Shown here: positions 8,738 to 17,756 of the stretch, one piece after another
Position numbering within the stretch: the stretch's first letter is position 1
Layout: the number at the start of each line of letters is the position of its first letter
Assembly: GCA_947503305.1 (NCBI GenBank)
Contig: CANNDF010000001.1
Location: 682,001 to 746,000, forward strand
Length of the DNA stretch: 64,000 nt
From: an uncultured Dokdonia sp.
Lineage (GTDB): Bacteria; Bacteroidota; Bacteroidia; Flavobacteriales; Flavobacteriaceae
Direction of reading: 5' to 3'
Program-made: the position numbers and the translations under genes
The notes under the pieces: generated by a model
Told to the model about the DNA's origin: nothing
Databases searched by the model: none
The model's input: only the letters and a program-made list of their open reading frames with translations

Positions 8738-9299
8738 TAGAATCATAGTAAAGACTTTCCAGTTTTCGGGTACCGGTTCAAACGAGGGCATAGCTTTAGA
8801 TTGGCATGTAGATAATTGAAAAGCAGTGATTCATATAAAGAGAGGTCACTGTTTTTCTTCGTTTATTGATATGTTTATAAAAGTAAAAATGCTAAGAACT
8901 CTTAAAACATGGGTTCCTCAAATCTTTATGTAGTAAATTAGGTCATGGATTTTTTTTGCGAAAGCAAGTATATTTAGAAGCACATTTGCGCATTTTTTTT
9001 TTGGAGTAAGGGGTTTGTGAGTTATCTGGGGAGTAATGTTTCGGTAGAAGTGGGTATGGTGGCAGTAAGCCCTGATGGAGAAGGCTTCAAAGCTATTTTT
9101 GAGGAATTCAGTATTACGCATTTACCTGACTTGAAAAGAATGGAGTGGTTAGAAAATAATAAAAAATAACTATTGTTTACAAAAGATAAAATGCATTAAA
9201 AAGTATTTTATCAAGACTTTAATCTCAATTAAGCCGGACCAGTAAAGTCTTTACACTTCAACACTGCTGAGTTTATATGAAACGTTTATCACACATTAA
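8738..9299. other. Gene-poor gap with decayed fragments and short inverted repeats
   Basis: 562 bases. Besides the terminator, a frame without a good start (about 8978-9169, + strand) reads SNVSVEVGMVAVSPDGEGF and ends in a stop; it looks like the C-terminus of a lost gene, family not recognised. GTAAAGACTTT (8747-8757) recurs inverted as AAAGTCTTTAC (9244-9254), about 500 bases apart, which might mark a decayed insertion. A partial palindrome copy (TTTTGCGAAAGC) is near 8953. Confidence 0.45.
8819..8856 (+). terminator. Likely terminator of the photolyase-cluster transcript
   Basis: The arms AAAAGCAGTGA and TCACTGTTTTT (one G-T pair) enclose a 16-base loop and are followed by a T-rich run. 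It is the first such structure after the tightly packed genes 1755-8737. Confidence 0.6.
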
Positions 9300-10766
9300 A
9301 TGAAAACAATCACCAAAATATTATTTATAATCTTCTTTTGCCCACTATTGGTTTCTGGTCAGGAACCGTTAACGAAAGATCAGGTAATAGAAGATTTCAC
9401 CATTTTAAAGAATGTCTTAACAAAAGGGTATCCAAGCTTGTATGAATATACTTCTAAGCCTATATGGGATAGCTTGTTTACAAACTTTGAAAAGGAAAAA
9501 GTAAAAACGCTCCACAATAAAAATGATTTATATAAGTCCATTACGGAGTTAACGGACTATACTAGAGACGGACATTTAATTATTATGCGCCCTCAACTCA
9601 ACTCGATACCCAAACTATTTCCATTATTACTAAAAATAATTGACGAAAAATTTTATACAGATACAGATGATTATGGAATTCCTATAGGTTCAGAAATAAT
9701 TTCTATAGATGGGATCAACGGGACAGAGTTAAGAAAACGATTACTTAAATATGCCCCTTCAGATGGATATAGTAAAAACAAAAAAGATAGACAGATAGAG
9801 CGAGAATTTGGTATTTTACACTTTTACGAATTTGGTAATAAAGATATATATCTGGTAAAATATAAAACACCTTCTAATGAGATATTTACAAAAAACATTA
9901 AATGTCAATCCTTTCAAAGTATAGGTAAAAGATTTGTAAATAGGAATTCTTACTTTTCAGAATACCATAATGCTGAGGACAAAGCTAAATTTGTAAAAAA
10001 TACAATAGGTAAAAAAGAACCCTACTTATATTTTACGGATTCTCTAAATACAGCCGTTTTGGTAATGAATTCCTTTAGACTGGATGTAGAGAAGTTTCAA
10101 CTAGAGCTTAAGGCAATTTTTAAAAAAATCAAACAAAAAAAGGTTGAACATCTCATTATTGATATAAGACAAAATGAAGGCGGTTATCCATTGAATAGTA
10201 TTAATGCCTTTTCATACATAGCAAATCAATCATTTAAACAACGAGAATCAACAAGTGTAATTACTTCTAGTCTTCCAGAAGAAGAATACAGCCAAAACTT
10301 GGTGAATGGATATACGTATAAAACGTTTTTTGAAAAGTATTACCAAAATGCTTTAAGGAAAGAAAACGAATGGTTATTAACTACAGATGAAAACGAGCCA
10401 TTTATGCTTCCAAGCAATAAAAGGTTTAAAGGCAAAGTATATATATTAATAGGAGGGAAAACTTTTTCGGCGGGTTCAAGTTTTGCACTATTTTGCAAAA
10501 ATCAAGGCATTACACTGGTTGGAGAAGAAACAGGTGGCGGATATTATATGCAAACGGGGGGGTATCCAATAATTTATACATTACCCAATTCTGGAATTAA
10601 AATTCTGATTTCCTTTGTAAAAATAAACCGATATGTAAAAGACAAAACGGTAAAGAAGGGAAGAGGTATACTACCAGATATAGAAATTCCACTTACGGTT
10701 CAAAGTTTAATCAAGGGAAGAGATAGTCAATTAGATTATATTATTAAACAAATTAATAATAAATGA
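9300..10766 (+). CDS. Secreted S41-family (C-terminal-processing-like) peptidase
   Basis: 488 residues with an N-terminal signal peptide (about 1-20, ending near SGQ). A helical N-terminal region with ELTDYTRDGHLIIM is followed by the tail-specific protease core: HLIIDIRQNEGGYPLNSINA, then GKVYILIGGKTFSAGSSFAL, where the Ser of TFSAGS (about residue 390) is the expected nucleophile, then VGEETGGGYY and GILPDIEIP. A PDZ domain is not obvious, as in other short S41 members of Bacteroidota. It is probably exported to the periplasm. It is monocistronic; no partner gene indicates the substrate. Confidence 0.88.
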   Translation: MKTITKILFIIFFCPLLVSGQEPLTKDQVIEDFTILKNVLTKGYPSLYEYTSKPIWDSLFTNFEKEKVKTLHNKNDLYKSITELTDYTRDGHLIIMRPQLNSIPKLFPLLLKIIDEKFYTDTDDYGIPIGSEIISIDGINGTELRKRLLKYAPSDGYSKNKKDRQIEREFGILHFYEFGNKDIYLVKYKTPSNEIFTKNIKCQSFQSIGKRFVNRNSYFSEYHNAEDKAKFVKNTIGKKEPYLYFTDSLNTAVLVMNSFRLDVEKFQLELKAIFKKIKQKKVEHLIIDIRQNEGGYPLNSINAFSYIANQSFKQRESTSVITSSLPEEEYSQNLVNGYTYKTFFEKYYQNALRKENEWLLTTDENEPFMLPSNKRFKGKVYILIGGKTFSAGSSFALFCKNQGITLVGEETGGGYYMQTGGYPIIYTLPNSGIKILISFVKINRYVKDKTVKKGRGILPDIEIPLTVQSLIKGRDSQLDYIIKQINNK

Positions 10767-10767
10767 A

Positions 10768-10923
10768 ATACCTGCTATAGGAGAGCATACGCTATGGGGG
10801 AGTACCAATGCAATCCCACCAGGAAATCCAAAACCTACTACAGCAATCCCAGAGTTTGTATATGCAATTACGAACAATGGAGGAGGAAACAACTATCAAG
10901 TAGAAGTTTCTTTTGCAAGTTAA
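10768..10923 (+). pseudogene. C-terminal remnant of an unidentified protein
   Basis: Directly behind the S41 peptidase an open frame without a start reads TLWGSTNAIPPGNPKPTTA and then YAITNNGGGNNYQVEVSFAS before a TAA. The composition looks like the end of a secreted or structural protein. It overlaps no other gene. Probably a leftover of a deleted gene; family unknown. Confidence 0.35.
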
Positions 10924-10973
10924 TATATCATGTGTGCTATGTGTAATACACCAAGGTATACTAACTAAAATCC

Positions 10974-11009
10974 GTACACCGATGTTCCAAGGTCGGGATA
11001 TCGGTGTAC
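10974..11009. terminator. Hairpin, probable terminator
   Basis: Perfect 10-bp arms GTACACCGAT and ATCGGTGTAC with a 16-base loop, followed on the + strand by ATAAAAAAAG. The A-run (T-run on the minus strand lies on the wrong side) makes its direction unclear. Confidence 0.4.
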
Positions 11010-11036
11010 ATAAAAAAAGATGCCTCTGGGATAAAA

Positions 11037-11071
11037 AAGAGAAGCCCACTTCATTGAAGTGGGCTTCTCTT
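11037..11071. terminator. Strong bidirectional terminator
   Basis: AAGAGAAGCCCACTT pairs with AAGTGGGCTTCTCTT around CATTG. It lies between the + strand peptidase remnant and the minus strand gene ending at 11154. Its 19-base core CCCACTTCATTGAAGTGGG is identical to the terminator behind ahcY. Confidence 0.8.
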
Positions 11072-11153
11072 ATGACGAAAGTGTAGAACGGGAGCTTATC
11101 TTTTTATACTTATAAAGTGTAGTTAACCTAGTTATACCGGTTTCTGAAGATTT

Positions 11154-11885
11154 TTAATTTATTTTAATAATCTCAATGTAGCTATCACTTGCTGTATCCA
11201 ATCGAATAGGTTTACTATTATCAGAATCGCTAGTACGCCGTCCTAGGAGTTCTATTTCATCATTAGTATTTAAGTTGAAGGTCTCGGAGAGATGAATGGA
11301 TTTTGGGACATCATCGTTTTGTACCGTATCTGCAATATAGGTAGAGCCTGTCGTACTGCCATTGATACCCACTCTCATCTCAAGCCCTACGTCATCACCC
11401 TGGATTAACCCTAAGTTGGCTCTGATTTGGTATCTGCCTGCGGTTTTGATACGGATTTTTGTAGTGGACACAAATTCAAATACGGATGTATCATCATTCC
11501 ATGACAGTGAGTTAAAAATTTGAATGGCTGTATAACCGCCTGTATTCAAATTTTGAGCATTACTATTGTTGGTATACTTTACCGAAAGAGTAGGGTTGGC
11601 ATCGTTAATGGCTTCCCATTGCAAACCATCCCAATAATGAAACCCCTTACTATATCCATAGGTAGTGTCATCTGCAGTTAAATAGACCAATTGTCCATTT
11701 ACTGATCCATCAACCCCTAGATTATTGATTCGTGGGACCAATATCCCATCGGTGGCTGTGACAGCCCCATTGTGATTTTGAGCTCTGATATCTAAAGTGG
11801 TCTCTGGCGAAGTGGTATTAATCCCTACCTGAGCGAAGGCAAAAGTGTATGCTAAGAGAAAGCATACAGTAATTGTAAACCTCAT
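11154..11885 (-). CDS. Secreted protein with C1q/TNF-like C-terminal domain
   Basis: 243 residues with a signal peptide (about 1-19, ...AFAQ). After it comes VGINTTSPETTLDI, the segment that begins many Bacteroidota surface and tail-fibre-like proteins, then VYLTADDTTYGYSKGFHYWD. The C-terminal 130 residues (FEFVSTTKIRIKTAGRYQI ... SYIEIIKIN) have the strand pattern of a C1q-like jelly roll. It is likely displayed or secreted; no T9SS tail is present. A -7-like TAGTTTTG is found about 85 bases upstream. Its ligand is unknown. Confidence 0.65.
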   Translation of the reverse strand: MRFTITVCFLLAYTFAFAQVGINTTSPETTLDIRAQNHNGAVTATDGILVPRINNLGVDGSVNGQLVYLTADDTTYGYSKGFHYWDGLQWEAINDANPTLSVKYTNNSNAQNLNTGGYTAIQIFNSLSWNDDTSVFEFVSTTKIRIKTAGRYQIRANLGLIQGDDVGLEMRVGINGSTTGSTYIADTVQNDDVPKSIHLSETFNLNTNDEIELLGRRTSDSDNSKPIRLDTASDSYIEIIKIN

Positions 11886-12448
11886 ACTATATTTAATTTA
11901 TAATTCTAAGTTATTTGTTAGTTAATTAAATACAATTGTTGAGGTCTAGGAATTCATAAGAATTTGTGCAAAACTATGTATTATAATCTAATCTCCTAGT
12001 AAAGTCAATGAATTATATTATATCTCAAACTAGCGCATCGCTTTGAGTTGACTCTATATTATTGGGAAACAGTCGTTCGTGATTATATAGCATGGATGTT
12101 TTTTTTGATTTGTCTGATATTCGTAAGGTGTATAAAGGACTGAATCCTTATTAGGAAGGGTTCGTTGAGGTATATCGGGAGTCTGGCAGTGTGTTTTTCG
12201 CGAAAGCGTAAACGCCTTATACAATGTGTAAACTAGGATCGTTCTCTTTCCTTATTGGGAACGAACAACAGCATCATACGGTTTCCAGATCTGGCATAAT
12301 GAGTGTATGCTTTTTGGGTTTATAGGAAAAGTACCCATCGATATTCTTTCTAAAGGAATGGGATACTTCAAATATGTGGATTATGCTAGGAAGAGGATGA
12401 CCGATCTTGTATAAAAATTGAGTTGTAGAAATACAAAAATGAGATGAT
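11886..12448. other. Intergenic region, no gene supported
   Basis: 563 bases. On the minus strand a -7-type box TAGTTTTG (plus-strand 11969-11976) could serve the C1q-like gene. A palindrome copy TTTCGCGAAAGCG is at 12196-12208. Short open frames exist on the minus strand but none has family-like composition; I see no other structure. Confidence 0.5.
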
Positions 12449-13471
12449 CTAAATAAAATGCTGTACGACACTACTGATAAGCGGAAGGACAATCGATAAG
12501 ATGATTTTAGCATCTTCAAGGGTGTCTTTACCTATATGCCAGAAGCCTCTGTTGTTATTTGATCCTGTTACTTCTTCTTTTTTTATAAGTACACTTTTTG
12601 AGTAATTAACATATAGTAAAGATGGAAGAAAAAATAAGGCTAAGATTAATGTAAATCCCATACCATAGGAGTAAATAAAACTATCGGGGTATATAATGTG
12701 TATGATCTCTTTTCCTTTATCAAAGTGCTCAGCAATCATATCTCGTTGTAATCGGGTACCTACAATAGAAACGCCTAACAACAATCCAGAAAACAGGGAA
12801 AAAATATTTAAACTGTCTTTTATAGTTTTAAAACTTCCTTCTAGATCATAATCCTTCTTTAAACGTAAGGTATGGAGATTGTGTATCGCGATGTTAATAA
12901 TCATCATCCCTACTAGTGGAATACATCCAAGAATCAAAAATGCTGCGACAAATCTTTGTATAAGAAGCTGAGGGTTTAAAAATATAATATCAAAATCGGC
13001 CATGATATCAGCACCTGAGACCAAACTTGTTATTTGTTGAGAAGAAATGGTAAAATAAAAAATAACGATTGCCAGGATCGTAGCTATCATGGGAAGGATG
13101 GCCAATTTAAAATCTATAGACTTGAAATTGACCTCAAATTTATTTTTTATTCTTATAATAAGAAGCACAATAAACAAGATAGAGGATGTGGCTAAAGAAA
13201 GAGCTACACAATGGAATACGGTCCAATTAAGCACTCCAGGAAAGACGTTTAAATAGTATTTTTTTACGGAGCCTTTTTTATCAATGAATACAGGTATTTT
13301 TTCAACTTTGGAAGATAATGATAGACTCTGATTTCCTATGACAATATCTTTACAGGGGATGTTTTCATCAAGGCGTAAATTTTTAAGTACTATGGTCGTA
13401 GAGAGAAGCATAGTGAGTAGCGCCACTAGTATTGATAAAGATAATAAAAGAGGTATATTTTTTTTCTTCAA
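12449..13471 (-). CDS. Hypothetical multi-pass membrane protein
   Basis: 340 residues. Hydrophobic segments lie at about 9-28, 82-107, 122-143, 171-192, 218-236, 263-288 and near the C-terminus, giving six to seven transmembrane helices. One soluble stretch (30-80) follows the first helix and probably lies in the periplasm. I recognise no catalytic motif and no family. It is monocistronic, with gene-poor DNA on both sides. Confidence 0.7.
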   Translation of the reverse strand: MKKKNIPLLLSLSILVALLTMLLSTTIVLKNLRLDENIPCKDIVIGNQSLSLSSKVEKIPVFIDKKGSVKKYYLNVFPGVLNWTVFHCVALSLATSSILFIVLLIIRIKNKFEVNFKSIDFKLAILPMIATILAIVIFYFTISSQQITSLVSGADIMADFDIIFLNPQLLIQRFVAAFLILGCIPLVGMMIINIAIHNLHTLRLKKDYDLEGSFKTIKDSLNIFSLFSGLLLGVSIVGTRLQRDMIAEHFDKGKEIIHIIYPDSFIYSYGMGFTLILALFFLPSLLYVNYSKSVLIKKEEVTGSNNNRGFWHIGKDTLEDAKIILSIVLPLISSVVQHFI

Positions 13472-13692
13472 AGTAATATGATCTTAGTTAAAAATAAATC
13501 TCCTTTAGATCATGTCATTTCCCGCTAGAGATTTCTATTTATTGAGTACGATGTTATATCTTTTTAGGTATCAAGTCTATTTTTTAGTAGTTATGTATAA
13601 AGCAAGATAAACACTGAAGTTTTTTATATAAAGTGATAGGGGATACTAGAAAATCAAAAAGTATTTATAAAGGCAAAGTAGTAGTAAGAAAA
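13472..13692. other. Intergenic region without recognised features
   Basis: 221 AT-rich bases between the membrane protein start and a small minus-strand frame. I find no hairpin, RNA gene or recognisable fragment. Confidence 0.4.
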
Positions 13693-13833
13693 TTATGGCT
13701 GTCTTCTGGCCTTTTTATTTCTACTACTTCGAAAACTCCTGCCATTTCTTGTAAAGTAACTAACACAAACCATTGCTACAGAAACTAAAATAACTGTAAT
13801 GATTATTTCGTATGATTCATTAGGTAAGTCCAT
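13693..13833 (-). CDS. Possible small single-span membrane peptide
   Basis: 46 residues if the ATG at 13833 is used (MDLPNESYEIIITVILVSVA...). It has one hydrophobic segment (about 8-25) followed by a strongly basic tail (FRSSRNKKARR), so it follows the positive-inside rule. A longer start exists 42 bases upstream. No homologue is recognised and the frame may be fortuitous. Confidence 0.35.
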   Translation of the reverse strand: MDLPNESYEIIITVILVSVAMVCVSYFTRNGRSFRSSRNKKARRQP

Positions 13834-13915
13834 AGTTATCAATATACAAAAAATATCTGACTTATGAGATAGCACTCTTTTTTACCACTATGAATTCTAT
13901 ATATACGTAATAATA

Positions 13916-13944
13916 AAAACCCACTTCATTGAAGTGGGTTTTTC
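13916..13944 (-). terminator. Terminator behind ahcY
   Basis: AAAACCCACTT and AAGTGGGTTTT around CATTG form a stable hairpin with A/T runs on both sides, 49 bases after the ahcY stop on the minus strand. The core is identical to the hairpin at 11045-11063. A GCTTTTGCGAAAAG-type palindrome copy overlaps its right side (13944-13957). Confidence 0.8.
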
Positions 13945-13992
13945 TTTTCGCAAAAGCGAAACAATTTGATTAAAGCTAACTATTTCTAGTTA

Positions 13993-15309
13993 CTAGTATC
14001 TGTAGTATTCTGGTTTAAAAGGCCCTTCTACAGTCACACCGATATACTCAGCTTGTTCTGGACGAAGTGTCTCTAGCTCTGCACCAAGACGTGCAAGATG
14101 CAAGGCTGCCACTTTTTCATCCAGATGCTTAGGAAGCATATATACTTCATTCTTATAGTTATCACTGTTATTCCATAACTCTATCTGTGCAAGAGTTTGG
14201 TTTGTAAATGAGTTACTCATTACAAAACTAGGATGACCCGTTGCACAACCTAAGTTTACGAGGCGACCTTCAGCAAGAACGATAATATCTTTTCCATCAA
14301 TCGTATACTTATCTACCTGAGGTTTGATCTCATCTTTGGTAGCTCCATGAGTTTCATTTAACCATGCCATATCAATCTCATTATCAAAATGCCCGATATT
14401 ACATACGATTACTTTATCACGCATTGCTTCAAAATGACGTGCTTGGATGATATCCTTATTCCCAGTAGTAGTAATCACAACATCTGCATTACTTACTACA
14501 TTTTCTAGTTTTTTTACTTCAAAACCGTCCATAGCTGCTTGTAACGCACAGATAGGATCGATTTCGGTCACAGTAACAATAGATCCGGCACCTTTAAAAG
14601 AAGCTGCCGTTCCTTTTCCTACGTCACCATATCCACAAACGACCACACGTTTTCCAGCAAGCATGGTATCTGTAGCACGACGTATAGCATCTACAGCACT
14701 CTCACGGCATCCATATTTGTTATCAAATTTTGACTTAGTAACAGAATCATTTACATTGATCGCAGGCATAGGAAGGGTTCCATTTTTCATACGCTCATAT
14801 AAACGATGTACTCCCGTTGTAGTTTCTTCAGAAAGTCCTTTGATATCTCCCACCAATTCTGGGAAACGATCCAATACCATGTTTGTTAAATCACCTCCAT
14901 CATCAAGAATCATGTTTAAAGGTTTACGATCTTCTCCAAAGAAAAGTGTCTGCTCGATACACCAATCAAATTCTTCTTCATTCATTCCTTTCCAGGCATA
15001 TACTGGAATTCCAGCATCTGCAATAGCCGCTGCAGCCTGATCTTGGGTAGAAAATATATTACAAGAACTCCAAGTTACCTCAGCTCCCAAGGCTTTAAGT
15101 GTTTCTATTAAAACGGCAGTCTGGATCGTCATATGAAGACATCCTGCAATACGCGCACCTTTAAGAGGTTGCTCATCTTTATACTCTTCACGTAGGGACA
15201 TCAAACCTGGCATTTCTGCTTCAGCAAGTTCGATTTCTTTACGGCCCCAAGCCGCTAGCGAAATATCTTTTACTTTGTACGGTACGTACGGAACTGTTTT
15301 AGTGCTCAT
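13993..15309 (-). CDS. ahcY: Adenosylhomocysteinase (S-adenosyl-L-homocysteine hydrolase)
   Basis: 438 residues, full length. It hydrolyses S-adenosylhomocysteine to adenosine and homocysteine in the activated methyl cycle. Visible signatures: [17 protein letters not shown] (N-terminal substrate region), [16 protein letters not shown], the NAD-binding loop [25 protein letters not shown], and the C-terminal [20 protein letters not shown] ending in KPEYYRY, where the penultimate-region Lys/Tyr contact NAD of the neighbouring subunit. It is divergent from the phosphopantetheinyl transferase gene with a 60-base shared promoter region. No SAH or SAM riboswitch is seen. Confidence 0.98.
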   Translation of the reverse strand: MSTKTVPYVPYKVKDISLAAWGRKEIELAEAEMPGLMSLREEYKDEQPLKGARIAGCLHMTIQTAVLIETLKALGAEVTWSSCNIFSTQDQAAAAIADAGIPVYAWKGMNEEEFDWCIEQTLFFGEDRKPLNMILDDGGDLTNMVLDRFPELVGDIKGLSEETTTGVHRLYERMKNGTLPMPAINVNDSVTKSKFDNKYGCRESAVDAIRRATDTMLAGKRVVVCGYGDVGKGTAASFKGAGSIVTVTEIDPICALQAAMDGFEVKKLENVVSNADVVITTTGNKDIIQARHFEAMRDKVIVCNIGHFDNEIDMAWLNETHGATKDEIKPQVDKYTIDGKDIIVLAEGRLVNLGCATGHPSFVMSNSFTNQTLAQIELWNNSDNYKNEVYMLPKHLDEKVAALHLARLGAELETLRPEQAEYIGVTVEGPFKPEYYRY

Positions 15310-15315
15310 TTTTAG

Positions 15316-15323
15316 TATCTTTG
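15316..15323 (+). promoter_or_regulatory. -7 promoter box for the phosphopantetheinyl transferase gene
   Basis: TATCTTTG fits the Bacteroidota -7 consensus TAnnTTTG and lies 46 bases before the start at 15370, inside the divergent ahcY promoter region. The upstream -33 element is weak. Confidence 0.5.
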
Positions 15324-15369
15324 ATTATAGCAAATTGCGTGCAAAATTACGTAATATCTTACAGTTACC

Positions 15370-15993
15370 ATGCCTCTTTACAAAACAATAACAGTTAATG
15401 ATCATACAACAGCCTATATCTGGAAGATAGAAGAGGGTATTGACACCCTTTCTGAAGGGATATCTCTTACATCACATTGCCAGAAAAGAGTTGATGGAAT
15501 GAAATCTGAATTGCATCGCAGAGGGTTTATGAGTGTACGTCATCTACTAGCAGAAGCGGGATATACAGACTTTGACCTGTATTATGATACGTATGGCAAA
15601 CCACACCTTACAGATGGGAAGCATATTTCTATCACGCACTCTTATACCTTTTCTGCTATTATTATAAGTGATCAGGAAGTAGGGATAGATATAGAAAAAC
15701 AGCGTGATAAAATTCTTCGTATCGCACATAAATTTACTCCTTTTGAGCAATATAAAACCCTTGCAAATGTGGATGCTGTGATTCGTAAGTTAACCATTGT
15801 CTGGGGTGCTAAGGAATCTCTTTATAAACTATATGCTCAGGAAGGATTGAGTTTTTTAAAACATATAGATGTACAGGACTTTTATTTTGACCATGCGCAA
15901 ACCACAGCAACAATCACCTATAATAATAAACAATCTTCCTATACAATCCGTTTTATAGAATTTGAAGGGTTTACGTGTGTATATGGATATTAG
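15370..15993 (+). CDS. 4'-phosphopantetheinyl transferase superfamily protein
   Basis: 207 residues. It transfers phosphopantetheine from CoA to a carrier-protein serine. The core motifs are present: SITHSYTFSAII, VGIDIEKQRDKI (the Mg-binding Asp-x-Glu) and the downstream VWGAKESLYKLY (WxxKE-A block). The length fits the compact Sfp/HetI-like type. No PKS/NRPS genes lie nearby, so its partner could be the fatty-acid carrier protein or an ACP elsewhere. Its stop is 18 bases before the PcrB-like gene. Confidence 0.88.
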   Translation: MPLYKTITVNDHTTAYIWKIEEGIDTLSEGISLTSHCQKRVDGMKSELHRRGFMSVRHLLAEAGYTDFDLYYDTYGKPHLTDGKHISITHSYTFSAIIISDQEVGIDIEKQRDKILRIAHKFTPFEQYKTLANVDAVIRKLTIVWGAKESLYKLYAQEGLSFLKHIDVQDFYFDHAQTTATITYNNKQSSYTIRFIEFEGFTCVYGY

Positions 15994-16011
15994 TATAAAA
16001 AAAAGGCTATA

Positions 16012-16722
16012 ATGAGTTATTATCAAGACATTATAGCGGCAAAGCATCAAAAACGATCACTTCTTGCAATTCTTATTGATCCAGAAAAATTTAAAGTTGA
16101 AAACGCTTTCGCGAAAGCGTACCTGAAAAAAATCCCTTCCCAAACCACTCATATTCTTGTAGGAGGAAGTACTGATGAACGGGGTATGACTGACGCTGTT
16201 GTCAACATAATAAAAAAGCATAGTACACTTCCTGTCTTTTTATTTCCAGGGAATTATACTCACATTACTCCAGCTGCAGATGGAATTCTTTTTTTATCAG
16301 TACTCTCGGGACGTAATCCAGAATACTTAATAGGGCAGCAAGTAAAAGGAGCAAAAAAAATACAGCAGAGTAATCTGGAAGTGATTCCTACAGGATATAT
16401 CCTTATAGATGGGGGAAAAATAACAACAGTACAGCGGGTAAGTAATACATTGCCTATAGATCAAAATGCAATAGATACCATTGTATCAACAGCCCTGGCC
16501 GGACAGTATCTAGGGAAAAAATGTATCTATCTGGAAGCAGGGAGCGGGGCATTATATCCTGTATCGACTCCTATTATAAAAGCAGTAACCGAAGCTCTGG
16601 ATATTCCAGTAATCGTAGGAGGGGGTATACGATCTGTAGATGTAATGGAAAAAGCTTATCTCGCAGGAGCTACCATGGTGGTTGTAGGAACAGCTTTTGA
16701 AGAAGATCACTGGAGCTCTTAA
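16012..16722 (+). CDS. Geranylgeranylglyceryl/heptaprenylglyceryl phosphate synthase family (PcrB-like)
   Basis: 236 residues, TIM-barrel prenyltransferase that joins a polyprenyl diphosphate to glycerol-1-phosphate. Signatures: LLAILIDPEKF, THILVGGSTDERG, PVFLFPGNYTHI, YLEAGSGALYPV and VIVGGGIRSVDVMEKAYLAGA (split across the phosphate-binding loop). It corresponds to the large Bacteroidota group of this family; chain length cannot be predicted. A perfect 16-bp palindrome CGCTTTCGCGAAAGCG (16104-16119) is read in frame as AFAKA, in a surface-helix position near residue 34. Confidence 0.9.
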   Translation: MSYYQDIIAAKHQKRSLLAILIDPEKFKVENAFAKAYLKKIPSQTTHILVGGSTDERGMTDAVVNIIKKHSTLPVFLFPGNYTHITPAADGILFLSVLSGRNPEYLIGQQVKGAKKIQQSNLEVIPTGYILIDGGKITTVQRVSNTLPIDQNAIDTIVSTALAGQYLGKKCIYLEAGSGALYPVSTPIIKAVTEALDIPVIVGGGIRSVDVMEKAYLAGATMVVVGTAFEEDHWSS

Positions 16723-16751
16723 TTAATCGTAGAAAGTCTTACTTTTGGAAT

Positions 16752-17711
16752 ATGAAAACCCAAATCCCGTTTTTATTCCTATTGTTATCTGCAACCGTTT
16801 TTTGTCAAAAAACAATAGTTGTTGATACTAGTTCAAATACTCCTGTCTCTTTTGCAACAATTTCTTTTGGCGATGGACGAGGAACGTTTGCTAGTGAAGA
16901 TGGAGGGTTTGATTTTTCAAAAAAAAAATATCCAGATATAGATTCGCTCTTTATCTCTTCTGTAGGATATAAACAAGTTGGGATTGCTACAGCAAACCTT
17001 CCTAAAACAGTATTCCTATCACCAGAAACGAGTCAGTTATCTGAAGTAATTGTAACGGCTCCCAAGCTTGGAAAGTTTAAAATTAAAAAACAGAAACCTA
17101 CTACGCATACGGATATTTTTACATGCTGGTTACCTACAGTAGAGAGTGAAGTAGCCGTGCGGTTTGATAGATATGAAGGGAAGTCTACACAGATTGAAAA
17201 ATTAAAACTCCCTATTAATGCAGAGTCCCAATACAAAACAAAAGGCAAAGGGAAATATGCGACTATTTTTAGAATACAGTTTTATGAAAATAATAATGGC
17301 CTACCAGGAAAGGCTATTTCACATGAAAAAATTGTATTTCCTATAAGTGAAAAAGAAGATAAAATCTTTGAACTGGACATTACTTCTCAACGAATTTTTA
17401 TTCCTAAAACTGGAATATTTGCATCTTTACAAGTACTAGGATATGCAGATACACAGGGACATTTACTACAATCTAAAAAATATAGAGAAGTAAAAACACG
17501 TAAAGGAATTCAAAAAATATCTACCTCTTTCCGACCACTATTACCCTTTTCTAATGAACTTTCTGGACAACAAACATTTGTGAGACGTATATTTTTTAAT
17601 CGTAGAAGGTGGCAAGTATTTAATAAAAAGTACAATCAGAATTCAAAATTAATACAAACGGGACATCGCAATTATGGGATGGGAGCGACCTTTCGTGTCT
17701 ATCAAGAATAG
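16752..17711 (+). CDS. Secreted carboxypeptidase-regulatory-like domain protein
   Basis: 319 residues with a signal peptide (about 1-18, ...VFCQ). The first 80 residues form the CarboxypepD-reg-like beta domain found at the start of SusC-type receptors (VVDTSSNTPVSFATISFGDG ... ISSVGYKQVGI, then SEVIVTAP). The remainder is an uncharacterised beta-rich domain with FRIQFYENNNGLPGKAIS and a basic C-terminal region. No TonB barrel follows. It is an envelope protein of unknown function, commonly annotated as carboxypeptidase-like regulatory domain protein. Confidence 0.75.
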   Translation: MKTQIPFLFLLLSATVFCQKTIVVDTSSNTPVSFATISFGDGRGTFASEDGGFDFSKKKYPDIDSLFISSVGYKQVGIATANLPKTVFLSPETSQLSEVIVTAPKLGKFKIKKQKPTTHTDIFTCWLPTVESEVAVRFDRYEGKSTQIEKLKLPINAESQYKTKGKGKYATIFRIQFYENNNGLPGKAISHEKIVFPISEKEDKIFELDITSQRIFIPKTGIFASLQVLGYADTQGHLLQSKKYREVKTRKGIQKISTSFRPLLPFSNELSGQQTFVRRIFFNRRRWQVFNKKYNQNSKLIQTGHRNYGMGATFRVYQE

Positions 17712-17756
17712 AAAAAGAAATTATCAAAAAAACACGTACTTAAGAGAGCATTAAAA

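Noticed and set aside
12274-12519. 81-codon minus-strand frame
   Set aside because: It overlaps the end of the membrane protein gene in another frame and has no recognisable composition.
14447-15040. 197-codon open frame antisense to ahcY
   Set aside because: It lies wholly inside the well-conserved ahcY gene and is low-complexity (Ser/Ala-rich), as expected for a shadow frame.
15310-15369. SAM/SAH riboswitch upstream of ahcY
   Set aside because: The leader is only about 60 bases and shared with a divergent gene; no SAH or SAM aptamer blocks are present.
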